From an uncultured Rhodospirillaceae bacterium (GTDB lineage Bacteria; Pseudomonadota; Alphaproteobacteria; Rhodospirillales; Magnetospirillaceae), in assembly GCA_937887565.1 (NCBI GenBank), contig CALABS010000028.1:1-28074 (forward strand): a DNA stretch of 28,074 nt, read 5' to 3'. A program made the position numbers and the translations under genes. Positions 9,506 through 17,570 of the stretch are shown here, piece after piece (positions within the stretch are counted from its first letter, which is position 1; each line of letters opens with the position of its first letter). A model generated the notes under the pieces. The model saw only the letters and a list, made by a program, of their open reading frames with translations. It was not told the origin of the DNA and did not search any database.

Positions 9506-10121
9506 TCGCCGGAGTGTCACCGGGATCGTCACCAGTGGTGGCCGATCACTCCGGGTGGAATCGACGCTCGAGCGCGATTTCGCGACGCTGTCCCTGTTTG
9601 ACCGCGACATCTTCGGCGTGGAGGAACAGCCGGTTTGCGTCCGCTACCTCCATGAGGGGCGGGCAAGGCGCTATACCCCTGATTTCCTCGTTCGCCATTT
9701 GTCAGCGGCGCCGCGGCTGATCGAAGTGAAGTACCTGGCCGACTTGGCCAAAAACGAAGATCGGTATGCCCCTGGGTTCGCCGCGGCTCGTCAGTACGCG
9801 GCCGGAAGGGGCTGGAGCTTCGAGATCGCCACAGAAGCGGACATCCGAACCCCTCGCCTCGAAAACGCCCGCTTCCTCCTGCCACACCGATCCACCCATC
9901 CCGATGAAGTGATGCGCTCCAATATCCTGGGTGCCGCAGCAGGCGGTTCACCGACCGTCCGAGCCTTGGTGAATGCCGTCGCCGGCGAGGACCAGGTTGC
10001 CCGGGCAACCGCCCTGCAGGCGCTGTGGCATCTGGTCGCCACCTTCGTCATCACCGTCGACCTCGATACCCCGATCACCATGGACAGCACGCTCCGCCTA
10101 TCAGCGGAGGCCCGGTCGTGA
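9480..10121 (+). CDS. tnsA: TnsA-like endonuclease subunit of the transposase
   Basis: The product is 213 residues. TnsA cuts the 5' ends of the element, so that together with TnsB the transposon is excised cleanly (cut-and-paste). The restriction-endonuclease-like core is visible: STLERDF (E31), VEEQPVCVRY, YTPDFLV (D68), then IEVKY (E82, K84), with ATEADIRTPRLENARFLLP following. These correspond to the Glu/Asp/Lys catalytic set of Tn7 TnsA. The start overlaps tniQ, and the stop overlaps the GTG of tnsB by four bases, so the genes are translationally coupled. The C-terminal 80 residues probably contact TnsB or TniB. Confidence 0.9.
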   Translation: MPVRRIPHSRRSVTGIVTSGGRSLRVESTLERDFATLSLFDRDIFGVEEQPVCVRYLHEGRARRYTPDFLVRHLSAAPRLIEVKYLADLAKNEDRYAPGFAAARQYAAGRGWSFEIATEADIRTPRLENARFLLPHRSTHPDEVMRSNILGAAAGGSPTVRALVNAVAGEDQVARATALQALWHLVATFVITVDLDTPITMDSTLRLSAEARS

Positions 10122-12019
10122 CCGCGCTACGGAGCTACGCGCCAAAAACAGAAGCTGAATTTCGCGGCCGCCGTTGCGTGATCGTGCGCGCGGTCTCGCC
10201 CAGCGAGGTTCTCGTCCGGTTCAAGGACGGGGGCGACGACACCGAGGTGGTGCGGGTGACTGATCTGCAGGCGCCGGCGGATCCCGACGCTCCACCCATC
10301 CGTCCCATCGATGCGCTCCACCCCGACGACATCGCCGAGGCCAAGCGGCGGCTGGAGATCGTCCGGCCGGTCCTGGAATGCCGACGCGGGCGAATGCAGC
10401 TCGTCAAAGCCCTGGCCGAGCAGCATGGCATCGGCGCTTCGACTATCCGCCGCTGGGTGAAGGATTACGAGGACCGGGGGCTGCTGTCCGACTTGGCGCC
10501 CCGACGCAAGGGCCGTGCCATGCCCAAGGGCCTGGATGCGAAGGTGGAAGCGATCATCCAGGCGGTCATCCAGGACTTCTATCTAACCAAACAGCAGCGC
10601 AGCCAGAGGAAGACCATCGAGGAGGTCATCCGCCGCTGCCGGGCACGCGGCCTGACGCCACCCCACAAGAGCACCATCCGCTCGCGCATCAAGGCCGTGG
10701 ACGAGCGTGAGCGCGTGGCAAAGCGGCAGGGGCGCAAGGCGGCCAGGGACCGCTTCGCGCCGGTCCGTGGCAACTTCCCCGGCGCCGACTGGCCGCTGGC
10801 GGTCGTCCAGATCGACCACACCAAGCTCGACATCGAACTGGTCGATGACGACAGCCGTCAGCCGATTGGGCGGCCCTGGCTGACCCTGGCCATTGACGTG
10901 TTCAGCCGCATGATCACCGGCTTCTACATTTCCCTGGACCATCCCGGCGCGGCGGCAGTCGGCATGTGCGTCGCCCAGTCTATCCTGCAGAAGGACGCCG
11001 AACTCCAGCACCTTGGGGTGAACGGGGATTGGCCGGTGTGGGGTAAACCCCAGACCATCCATGCCGACAACGGCAAGGACTTCCGCAGCCGCACGCTGGC
11101 CAAGGCCTGCGAGCAGTATGCCATCAACATCGACTGGCGGCCGGTGAGGGTTCCACACTATGGCGGGCACATCGAGCGGCTGATGGGCACCGTGGCCAAG
11201 GAGATACACTCCCTGCCGGGCACCACGTTCTCGAACATCCGGCAGAAGGGCGAGTACGATTCGGCCAAGGAAGCTGTGCTGACACTGAACGAACTCACCC
11301 GCCTGTTCGCCGAGTTCGTCGTCAACGAGTACCACAAGAAACCTCACCGAGGGATCGGCATACCCCCGCTCGAAAAGTGGTGGGAAGGCATCAACGGTGA
11401 TGGCCGCAAGCAGAAGGGCACTGGCTTGCCGCCGCCCATTGCCGATCCCAGGCGCCTCTACCTCGACTTCCTTCCGTTCGTCGAGCGGTCGGTGCAAACC
11501 GAGGGCATCGTCTGGGATCACATCCACTATTACTGCGAGACGATCCGCCCCTGGATCAGCGCCCGCCGCGGCGGCTCGACCGCGAACTTCATCATCCGCC
11601 GTGACCCCCGGGACATCAGCTGCCTGTACTTCTTCGATCCCCAGATCAAGGACTACATCGAGGTTCCGTACCGTGACGCCGACCAGCCATCGGTGTCCCT
11701 GTGGGAATACCAGGCGGCGCGGAAACAGCTCGCCGGCCAGGGCCAGGCCGACGTCACCGTGGACGAGGTATTCGCCTGCATCGAACGCCGGCGTCAGATC
11801 GTGGACGAGGCGGCGGACACGACCCGCCGCATGCGCCGTGAGCGGCAGCGTCGCAAGGCGACCGCGGAACAGTTGGCGCGCCGCCCAACCGCCGAGCCGG
11901 CTCCAAAGAGCGCACCCAAACCATCTGTCAAGCTGGTGGTCGACAACTCGGCGGCCAAGCAGCCGGAGGAGTTCGACATCCCGGACGACGTCATCAGCAG
12001 AGGGGCTGAGGAATGGTAG
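10118..12019 (+). CDS. tnsB: TnsB/TniA-like DDE transposase
   Basis: The product is 633 residues from GTG 10118, which overlaps the tnsA stop (GTGA) and has GGAGG 7 nt upstream. The frame is open to 10025, but that lies within tnsA. TnsB binds the repeated end sites, cuts the 3' ends and joins them to target DNA. The N-terminus holds helix-turn-helix segments (GIGASTIRRWVKDYEDRGLL near residues 104-123). The RNase H-like core has the DDE triad D233 (VQIDHTKLD), D317 (IHADNGKDF) and E353 (GHIERLMGT). A Mu-like beta-barrel region follows. The C-terminal tail, rich in Lys/Arg/Pro and then acidic, would be the TniB-activating segment. Confidence 0.95.
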   Translation: MTALRSYAPKTEAEFRGRRCVIVRAVSPSEVLVRFKDGGDDTEVVRVTDLQAPADPDAPPIRPIDALHPDDIAEAKRRLEIVRPVLECRRGRMQLVKALAEQHGIGASTIRRWVKDYEDRGLLSDLAPRRKGRAMPKGLDAKVEAIIQAVIQDFYLTKQQRSQRKTIEEVIRRCRARGLTPPHKSTIRSRIKAVDERERVAKRQGRKAARDRFAPVRGNFPGADWPLAVVQIDHTKLDIELVDDDSRQPIGRPWLTLAIDVFSRMITGFYISLDHPGAAAVGMCVAQSILQKDAELQHLGVNGDWPVWGKPQTIHADNGKDFRSRTLAKACEQYAINIDWRPVRVPHYGGHIERLMGTVAKEIHSLPGTTFSNIRQKGEYDSAKEAVLTLNELTRLFAEFVVNEYHKKPHRGIGIPPLEKWWEGINGDGRKQKGTGLPPPIADPRRLYLDFLPFVERSVQTEGIVWDHIHYYCETIRPWISARRGGSTANFIIRRDPRDISCLYFFDPQIKDYIEVPYRDADQPSVSLWEYQAARKQLAGQGQADVTVDEVFACIERRRQIVDEAADTTRRMRRERQRRKATAEQLARRPTAEPAPKSAPKPSVKLVVDNSAAKQPEEFDIPDDVISRGAEEW

Positions 12020-12915
12020 AACCTGCAATCGACCCGGCGATCGGCAGCAGCCGGCTCGCCATGCTCGGCGACCCCAGCACGGAACTTGCGGAGCGCATCC
12101 TCCACGTCTGGCGAGATTTCTGGGTGGACTATCCCGTCGGCAACCAGGTGTTGGCCCAGTTGCAGTCGCTCTACGAGCGCCCCAGGACGCACCGGCCGCC
12201 CTGCTGTACGCTCTACGGCGACACCAACAGCGGCAAGAGCCACATCGCCCTCAAGTTCGCCCGCGACCACAAGGCGCCAGAACTGAAGGCGGAGGAGCAG
12301 GCCTACATGCCCGTGGTCATGGTGATCAACCCGCCCCACGGCGACCTGCGCGGCTTCTACACCGCCACCCTGAACAGGATCGGCGCTCCCTTCGCACCCA
12401 GCACCCGGATGGACCGCCTGCTCGAGCAGATACTCGGCCACCTCACTCGCCTCAAGACCCGCATGCTGATCGTCGACGAGATCCAGCACATCCTAGCGGG
12501 CAAGGTCGACCAGCGGACCATGTTCATGAACTGCCTGAAATACCTGTCCAGTGAGTTGCAGATCCCTGTCGTCGCCATTGGTCCGATCGGCGCGCTACGC
12601 ACTCTGTATAGCGATTCCCAGCTCGCGAATCGTTTCGAATCGACGCCCGTGCCTCGCTGGGAAGCTAACCAGGAATATGCCGTCTTCCTCACCCGTCTCG
12701 CCGCCCAGATGGGCCTGGAGAAGCGTAGCGAGTTCCGTCGGCGGGACATCGTGACCCGGTTCCACGCCATGACGGAGGGGCTAACGGGGGAGACGCGGAA
12801 GCTGATGGGGTGCGCGGCCGAGACAGCTATCCGGTCGGGGCAGGAGGTGATCAATTTGGAAACGCTGGATATGACCTCCTGGCTTAGACCGGCCGAGCGG
12901 AGAAAAGGGACCTGA
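12013..12915 (+). CDS. tniB: TniB/TnsC-family AAA+ ATPase, transposition regulator
   Basis: The product is 300 residues. This ATPase assembles on target DNA chosen by TniQ and recruits the transposase; in Tn7 it also mediates target immunity. Walker A is GDTNSGKS at residues 69-76, and Walker B is MLIVDEIQ with D155 and E156. An arginine-rich sensor region follows (LYSDSQLANRFES). Its size and motifs are closer to TniB of the Tn5053 family than to the longer Tn7 TnsC. The ATG overlaps the tnsB stop (ATGGTAG), completing a four-gene coupled operon. About 100 bp without a gene follow. Confidence 0.9.
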   Translation: MVEPAIDPAIGSSRLAMLGDPSTELAERILHVWRDFWVDYPVGNQVLAQLQSLYERPRTHRPPCCTLYGDTNSGKSHIALKFARDHKAPELKAEEQAYMPVVMVINPPHGDLRGFYTATLNRIGAPFAPSTRMDRLLEQILGHLTRLKTRMLIVDEIQHILAGKVDQRTMFMNCLKYLSSELQIPVVAIGPIGALRTLYSDSQLANRFESTPVPRWEANQEYAVFLTRLAAQMGLEKRSEFRRRDIVTRFHAMTEGLTGETRKLMGCAAETAIRSGQEVINLETLDMTSWLRPAERRKGT

Positions 12916-13015
12916 CCTGCCACTCGGTATCATTGCATCTGACGTAAGCTGCCCTGGCTGGTAGCTGATTTTGAACCAGGGATCGTAAAAGTCACAGCAA
13001 ACGTCTATCCCTTAG

Positions 13016-13804
13016 ATGGCCTCGGCGGTCAGCGAGGGGGTACGTTTGGACCAAGAAGACTACGAGAGCGAGCCCCTGAGGGCGCGTATGGCTCGCGACT
13101 GGGTACGAGGGGATCGGACGAGCTTCTTTGCGCTGGTGGCGGCCGAAGCTTTCGAAGCCATTTGCCGTAAGATTATGGCTGGCCTTAGCCTTCAGAGACC
13201 AGACGCCGAAGATTGTGTCGCGCAAGCCTTGGAGGCGTTCCTGGAGCGCCAAGACCTAACCGAAATTTCTGACCCCTATGCCTACCTAAGCCGATCGGCG
13301 TGGAACTTCGGCGCCACTCTCCATCGTGATCGGCGTACTGAGCTTGTTCAATCGGTCGAGGCGGTGTCTTCAGGTGAACCTGAGGAGGAGACGGAAGAGC
13401 TCGTCCGAATTTCCGCTCTGGTGCCAAACAGCTGGGCCATAGTGGCCGTAGAGGAGGCGGTTGACGACATTGAGGCAGAAGAATCATGGGCCGTTGTTGT
13501 TGTTGAGGCCGCCTTAGAGCGGCTAACGGCGAAGCAGCGTGCACTGATCAGGTATATATCCCATCTCGATTTTGACTTTTCTCGTAAGGACTTCCATGTG
13601 CAGTCACAGCATGCTGCGGAAGCTCTTGATATGACACCCGTTGCGTTTCGTAAGGCCAAGCAACGTGCTTATGAGGCATTGCGCCTAGCAATTCCAGCAG
13701 TCCTCGAAGAACTCCGAATCCAGCCCCCGACCCGATTCGCCTCGGCGTTCGATGATCGGCCACGTCCGACGTTTGCCTGCGATGACGAAGGCGAGCCGGC
13801 GTGA
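13016..13804 (+). CDS. Sigma-70/ECF-like DNA-binding protein
   Basis: The product is 262 residues. The N-terminal half resembles sigma region 2, with DAEDCVAQALEAFLERQDL, then DPYAYLSRSAWNFGATLHRDRR. An acidic linker (about residues 118-160) separates it from a region-4-like helix-turn-helix, ALERLTAKQRALIRYI, then AAEALDMTPVAFRKAKQRAYEAL. This is the layout of ECF sigma factors. Its place as first gene before a ParB-like and a SNF2 gene is unusual, so it may be a cargo-specific regulator or a repurposed DNA-binding subunit. The start has no strong ribosome binding site; ATG 13088 is an alternative. Confidence 0.65.
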   Translation: MASAVSEGVRLDQEDYESEPLRARMARDWVRGDRTSFFALVAAEAFEAICRKIMAGLSLQRPDAEDCVAQALEAFLERQDLTEISDPYAYLSRSAWNFGATLHRDRRTELVQSVEAVSSGEPEEETEELVRISALVPNSWAIVAVEEAVDDIEAEESWAVVVVEAALERLTAKQRALIRYISHLDFDFSRKDFHVQSQHAAEALDMTPVAFRKAKQRAYEALRLAIPAVLEELRIQPPTRFASAFDDRPRPTFACDDEGEPA

Positions 13805-13859
13805 TGTCACAGCTCCCGTCTATCTTTTAGGTAGCCCGAAAACTCAAAAAGGTGTCGCC

Positions 13860-15158
13860 ATGGTGAACAATGCGGCAGGGAATTCATCCACCTCCTTTCG
13901 GCCAGACTGGCCCCCGATCCTTGACCGGTATGTCCGGGAGGTCGCGGCGACCGCACCGGAGCACCAGCCTAGGCGGACAACGCGTCGCTACCACGGGCAA
14001 GAGGTCCCGGTATGGTACGGATATGTCCATGTCGATGATGTTGAAGGATGGGTGGAGAACATTCGTCTGAAGCACTACCTGCGCCGTTGGCGCGTGCGTC
14101 AAGGCGATCTGGCCAGACAGCCTACAACCCAAGACATTTATGAAATTATGCTGGAGGCTGATCGCGAGGAAACCGCGCAGTCGAGGAAGCCCTTTCATCT
14201 CGAGCGAATGGCTCGCAATATCGCGGCTAACGGCATCCAAGAACCGATCTTCGTTCATATAGATAGCAGTGGTCGCGGCACGCTATGGGATGGCAATCGC
14301 CGCCGCTATGGCACCCACCACATTATGAACGACCCAGCTTTCGCTCCATTTCGAAACAAGGCTCGCTGGATCCCCGCATATGTTCATTTGCCTTCTGGGA
14401 ATCCGGAAACCGACCTTCAGATCAAACAGGCCGTTCTAACTGAACTGAATTTCAAAGAGAAAGACCACATCCCTTGGCCCTCCTACGTGAAGGCCGAAGA
14501 GGTGTTCAACGTTTACGAACGCCTCATTGCTGAGGACCGCTCAGACCCCCAGCTCAAACGCCGGGCGAAAGAAATGATTGCTCTGGAGTTTGGTCTGAGC
14601 GGTTGGCGTCAAGCCGACCGGTGGATCAAGATGTTCGGCCTTGCAGCCATGTTTAAAGAGTATCACGAGGAGGAATTTGGACGAGAAGAGGTTGATGTCG
14701 AACTGAAGATCCAGGATAACTTCGAGTACTTCGACGAACTGAGCAAACCTGGGGTGTGGGGTGCGCTGGAAACCGATCCAGATGCCCGCGATGAGGTATT
14801 CCGCTGGCTATGGGATGGCAAGTTCAAGTCCTTTGTAGACGTTCGCTCCGTTCCAAAAATTCTTAAAGATCCAGAAGCCAGGAAGCATGCCAACGCCGAC
14901 GATTCTGAGGGAGTAAAACGAGCTATCGACACGGTTATCTCTAACGATCCCGTGCGAATCAAAGATAAGTCGGCTGCAAATGAGCGGATTGGTCACTTTG
15001 CAGCTTGGCTTGATAGCTTCAAGCGAGAGGACTACCGCAGGCTTAATCATGAGTCTCTTGAGCTGCTTCGGCAAATTCTTACTGATACAGTGAAAATTCT
15101 GCAGGGACTCCAATCCACTGACGTTGTCGAGGAGGAGGCTTCTGATGCAATCGCATGA
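13860..15158 (+). CDS. ParB/Srx-domain protein
   Basis: The product is 432 residues from ATG 13860, with AAAAAGG upstream. The frame is open to 13752, overlapping the sigma-like gene, so ATG 13782 is possible. A ParB-like core lies near residues 120-165: PFHLERMARNIAANGIQEPI, then TLWDGNRRRYGTHHI, where GNRRR corresponds to the nucleotide-binding GERR motif of ParB. ParB-fold proteins use CTP or ATP, and some act as nucleases or defence sensors. The helical C-terminal 250 residues do not match a family I know. Its stop overlaps the SNF2 start by 14 bp, so the two are translationally coupled. Confidence 0.7.
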   Translation: MVNNAAGNSSTSFRPDWPPILDRYVREVAATAPEHQPRRTTRRYHGQEVPVWYGYVHVDDVEGWVENIRLKHYLRRWRVRQGDLARQPTTQDIYEIMLEADREETAQSRKPFHLERMARNIAANGIQEPIFVHIDSSGRGTLWDGNRRRYGTHHIMNDPAFAPFRNKARWIPAYVHLPSGNPETDLQIKQAVLTELNFKEKDHIPWPSYVKAEEVFNVYERLIAEDRSDPQLKRRAKEMIALEFGLSGWRQADRWIKMFGLAAMFKEYHEEEFGREEVDVELKIQDNFEYFDELSKPGVWGALETDPDARDEVFRWLWDGKFKSFVDVRSVPKILKDPEARKHANADDSEGVKRAIDTVISNDPVRIKDKSAANERIGHFAAWLDSFKREDYRRLNHESLELLRQILTDTVKILQGLQSTDVVEEEASDAIA

Positions 15159-16950
15159 GGCACAGGCCGATCTTTCGCGGGATGGACGCCTCTTCATCAG
15201 GCCTGGGCCGAACTCTCGCTTGAGAGGTCTGGAGCGTGCGCTCCGAAGCGCAGGCGTTCCACTCGAGTTGGACCCAGTCGCAGGTGGCGCCTTTGTAGAT
15301 GTTTCGGCATTTGCCGCATGTCATCAGACCTTTGGCGGATGGGTTCTAGTTGCGTCGCCGAACGCCGATTTAGCCATCAAACGTGCACTTGAACGTCAGC
15401 AAAACCACATGAACGCGGTCGAAGTTTGCCGTGCCGTGAACTCGGCCCCCGAGCAGGCGCGGACATGGCTACAGGACTACGAGAGGATCGATGTTCTTGA
15501 CCCTCACCAGGTCACAGCCGTTGCCCTGGCTTCACATCCCGATGTCCACGGCCTTTGCATTTTTGATGAACAGGGGCTGGGCAAGACAATCGAGGCACTT
15601 TTTTCTTTTGATCGCCTCCGAGAGACTGGTCTGGTAACACGGGCCCTCGTATTTGCGCCTAAGAATATGGTGCTTGAATGGGTTCGTGATCTTGAGCGGT
15701 TTTTCGGAGACAAGTACCGTGCTGTTGCTGTAGTCGGCAATGAAGGCGAGAAGCGCGCATCACTTGACACTCAAGCCGACTTGTACGTCACAAATTTTGA
15801 GACAGCGGTACAGTTGGAGATTAGGCTTCGGCATTTATTGGAGGGCACAAAAGGTCTTGGCATGCTAATAGTGGATGAAAGTTTTTTTGTGAAAAATTCG
15901 GAGAGCCATCGATCTCGTGCACTCCGCAGCCTGCGCAGGCACGCAGGGAGATGCGTTGTCTTGTGTGGCACGCCAGCGCCAAATAGTGCTCTGGATCTCG
16001 TAGAGCAGTTCAACATAGCTGATGATGGCGAGACATTTAGAGGCGTGGACATACCATCAGACCCTGACCAGATGCGAACCGTGATTCGGGGGGCAATCGA
16101 GGACAGAGGGGTATATATCAGAAGGCTTAAGGGTGCCGTTCTCCCAGAACTTCCTGAAAGGACGTTTAGTCGGATTATCCTTCCGCTACCGCCTGCGCAA
16201 AGGTGCCTCTATGACAATGTGGCCACAGAATTGATCTCGGAGCTTCGGGCGACAGATGACGAAGGTTTTTTTCGGAACTTAGCTTCTTTTATGGCACGAC
16301 GTGCCCGACTCCTTCAGATTTGCTCCAACCCGTCGGCCGTTGATCCAGCCTTCCCCGATCTCCCAGCAAAATTTGCTGCAATCGACAGCCTGCTTGCTAA
16401 TTTGATCGAGAAGAGAGGTGAGAAAGTCGTATTATGGTCGTATTTTACTGCCTCTTTAGATCGTTTATGCTCCCGCTATGGAAAATACAATCCTGTGCGT
16501 ATTGACGGGTCGGTGACATCTGTAGCTGATCGACGCGAGGCTGTCCGCCGTTTCCAAGAAGACAGTGAAACGATGCTTTTCGTGGGGAATCCAGCCGCTG
16601 CTGGCGCTGGCCTTACTCTCCATCGAGCTCGCTATGCGATATACGAATCCATGTCGAATCAGGCGGCTCACTATCTGCAGAGCCTTGACAGAATTCATCG
16701 CCGAGGGCAGGAGCGTCCAGTTGAATACATAATATTATTATGCGATGAAACTATTGAGCCGTCAGAATACGAGAGGATACTGCAAAAGGAAGCTGACGCA
16801 CAGAATCTGCTGGGAGATACGGTTAATCCTCCCCTTACTAGGCAGGCACTGCTAACCGAGCTGCTGCCTGGAGTGGCTAATACTCATCACCTCCATGTGC
16901 GGGCTGACGGACAGATCGTGCTCAGGCAACAAGAGAGGCACCGAGGATGA
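15145..16950 (+). CDS. SNF2-family helicase/translocase
   Basis: The product is 601 residues from ATG 15145, with GGAGGAGG 7 nt upstream. SNF2 ATPases move along double-stranded DNA. Visible motifs are Walker A EQGLGKTIEAL (near residue 145), motif II VDESFFVKNS (DESF instead of the usual DEAH), motif III CGTPAPNSALDLVEQF, and the C-terminal GNPAAAGAGLTLHRA with SLDRIHRRGQ (motifs V and VI). Residues 1-110 are a separate N-terminal domain I cannot name. The 3' end overlaps the 3' end of the convergent endonuclease III-like gene by 64 bp. In bacteria, such helicases often sit in restriction or defence clusters. Here it is the only motor in the cluster. Confidence 0.85.
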   Translation: MQSHEAQADLSRDGRLFIRPGPNSRLRGLERALRSAGVPLELDPVAGGAFVDVSAFAACHQTFGGWVLVASPNADLAIKRALERQQNHMNAVEVCRAVNSAPEQARTWLQDYERIDVLDPHQVTAVALASHPDVHGLCIFDEQGLGKTIEALFSFDRLRETGLVTRALVFAPKNMVLEWVRDLERFFGDKYRAVAVVGNEGEKRASLDTQADLYVTNFETAVQLEIRLRHLLEGTKGLGMLIVDESFFVKNSESHRSRALRSLRRHAGRCVVLCGTPAPNSALDLVEQFNIADDGETFRGVDIPSDPDQMRTVIRGAIEDRGVYIRRLKGAVLPELPERTFSRIILPLPPAQRCLYDNVATELISELRATDDEGFFRNLASFMARRARLLQICSNPSAVDPAFPDLPAKFAAIDSLLANLIEKRGEKVVLWSYFTASLDRLCSRYGKYNPVRIDGSVTSVADRREAVRRFQEDSETMLFVGNPAAAGAGLTLHRARYAIYESMSNQAAHYLQSLDRIHRRGQERPVEYIILLCDETIEPSEYERILQKEADAQNLLGDTVNPPLTRQALLTELLPGVANTHHLHVRADGQIVLRQQERHRG

Positions 16951-17570
16951 GCGGCCCGACAGCTATCCCGCCCAAGGGCTAACGAGTTAACATGAAAATC
17001 AAATCGGAGATCCGGCGAGACTACTGATTCCAAATCTCGGTGAAGTCGCGCGCTCGGCGTATCTGCAGCGATTAGTTCTAGGCGCTTGGCCACCCTTGCC
17101 ACGTGCGTATCAACGGGAAGGACCTTACGCGCAAGTGAGAACATTAACACGCATTTTGCGGTCTTTACGCCCACTCCTGGAAGTGAAGTCAGATATCTTT
17201 CGGCAGCTTCGTCATCCATATTCTTAATTGGGTCGAGTATTACCTCGCCAAAATCCGCCTTGAGCTTCCTCGCGATTGCCAACATCCTTGGCGCTTTCTG
17301 ATTTGAAAGGCCTGCGTCGGAAATAACTGATGCCACCCGGCCGGCCGGAATTTCTGATAAGTGCCGCCAGTCGGGTATCTCCTGCTTCAGGCGATCAAAA
17401 ACACGCTCATAGCTCGGCCCCGTCGTCATCTGAGACAGGATTATGAAGAATAGCTCGTCAAGCGGGTCATCCTTATTATTCAGCCGCGGCGAGCCGTACC
17501 TCTCCTTGAGCAACCTCGTTGCCTTGACTGCTCTCGCCTTGTTCCTGGCCCTCTGAATCGCCCACCTCAT
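16887..17570 (-). CDS. Endonuclease III-like DNA glycosylase/AP lyase with Fe-S cluster
   Basis: The 227-residue HhH-GPD protein has LTSLPGVGVKTAK, with the hairpin and the Lys used by bifunctional glycosylases, and PVDTHVARVAKRL, with the catalytic Asp. A C-terminal C-X6-C-X2-C-X5-C cluster (CRAAHPRCLSC and onward) should hold a 4Fe-4S centre. It is encoded overlapping the end of the cytosine methyltransferase gene by about 95 bp. That pairing recalls Mig-type T:G mismatch glycosylases that repair deaminated 5-methylcytosine next to a methyltransferase. Mig itself has Tyr where this protein keeps Lys, so substrate range may differ. A role in cutting invader DNA is also possible. Confidence 0.85.
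   Translation of the reverse strand: MRWAIQRARNKARAVKATRLLKERYGSPRLNNKDDPLDELFFIILSQMTTGPSYERVFDRLKQEIPDWRHLSEIPAGRVASVISDAGLSNQKAPRMLAIARKLKADFGEVILDPIKNMDDEAAERYLTSLPGVGVKTAKCVLMFSLARKVLPVDTHVARVAKRLELIAADTPSARLHRDLESVVSPDLRFDFHVNSLALGRDSCRAAHPRCLSCCLSTICPSARTWR

Noticed and set aside
10025..10117. N-terminal extension of tnsB from the upstream in-frame start
   Set aside because: It lies inside tnsA and has a poor translation; GTG 10118 has a good ribosome binding site and the usual 4-bp overlap.
12950..12982. CCCTGG...CCAGGG inverted repeat after tniB as a terminator
   Set aside because: The stem is six bp with a loop of about 18 nt and no T-run follows.
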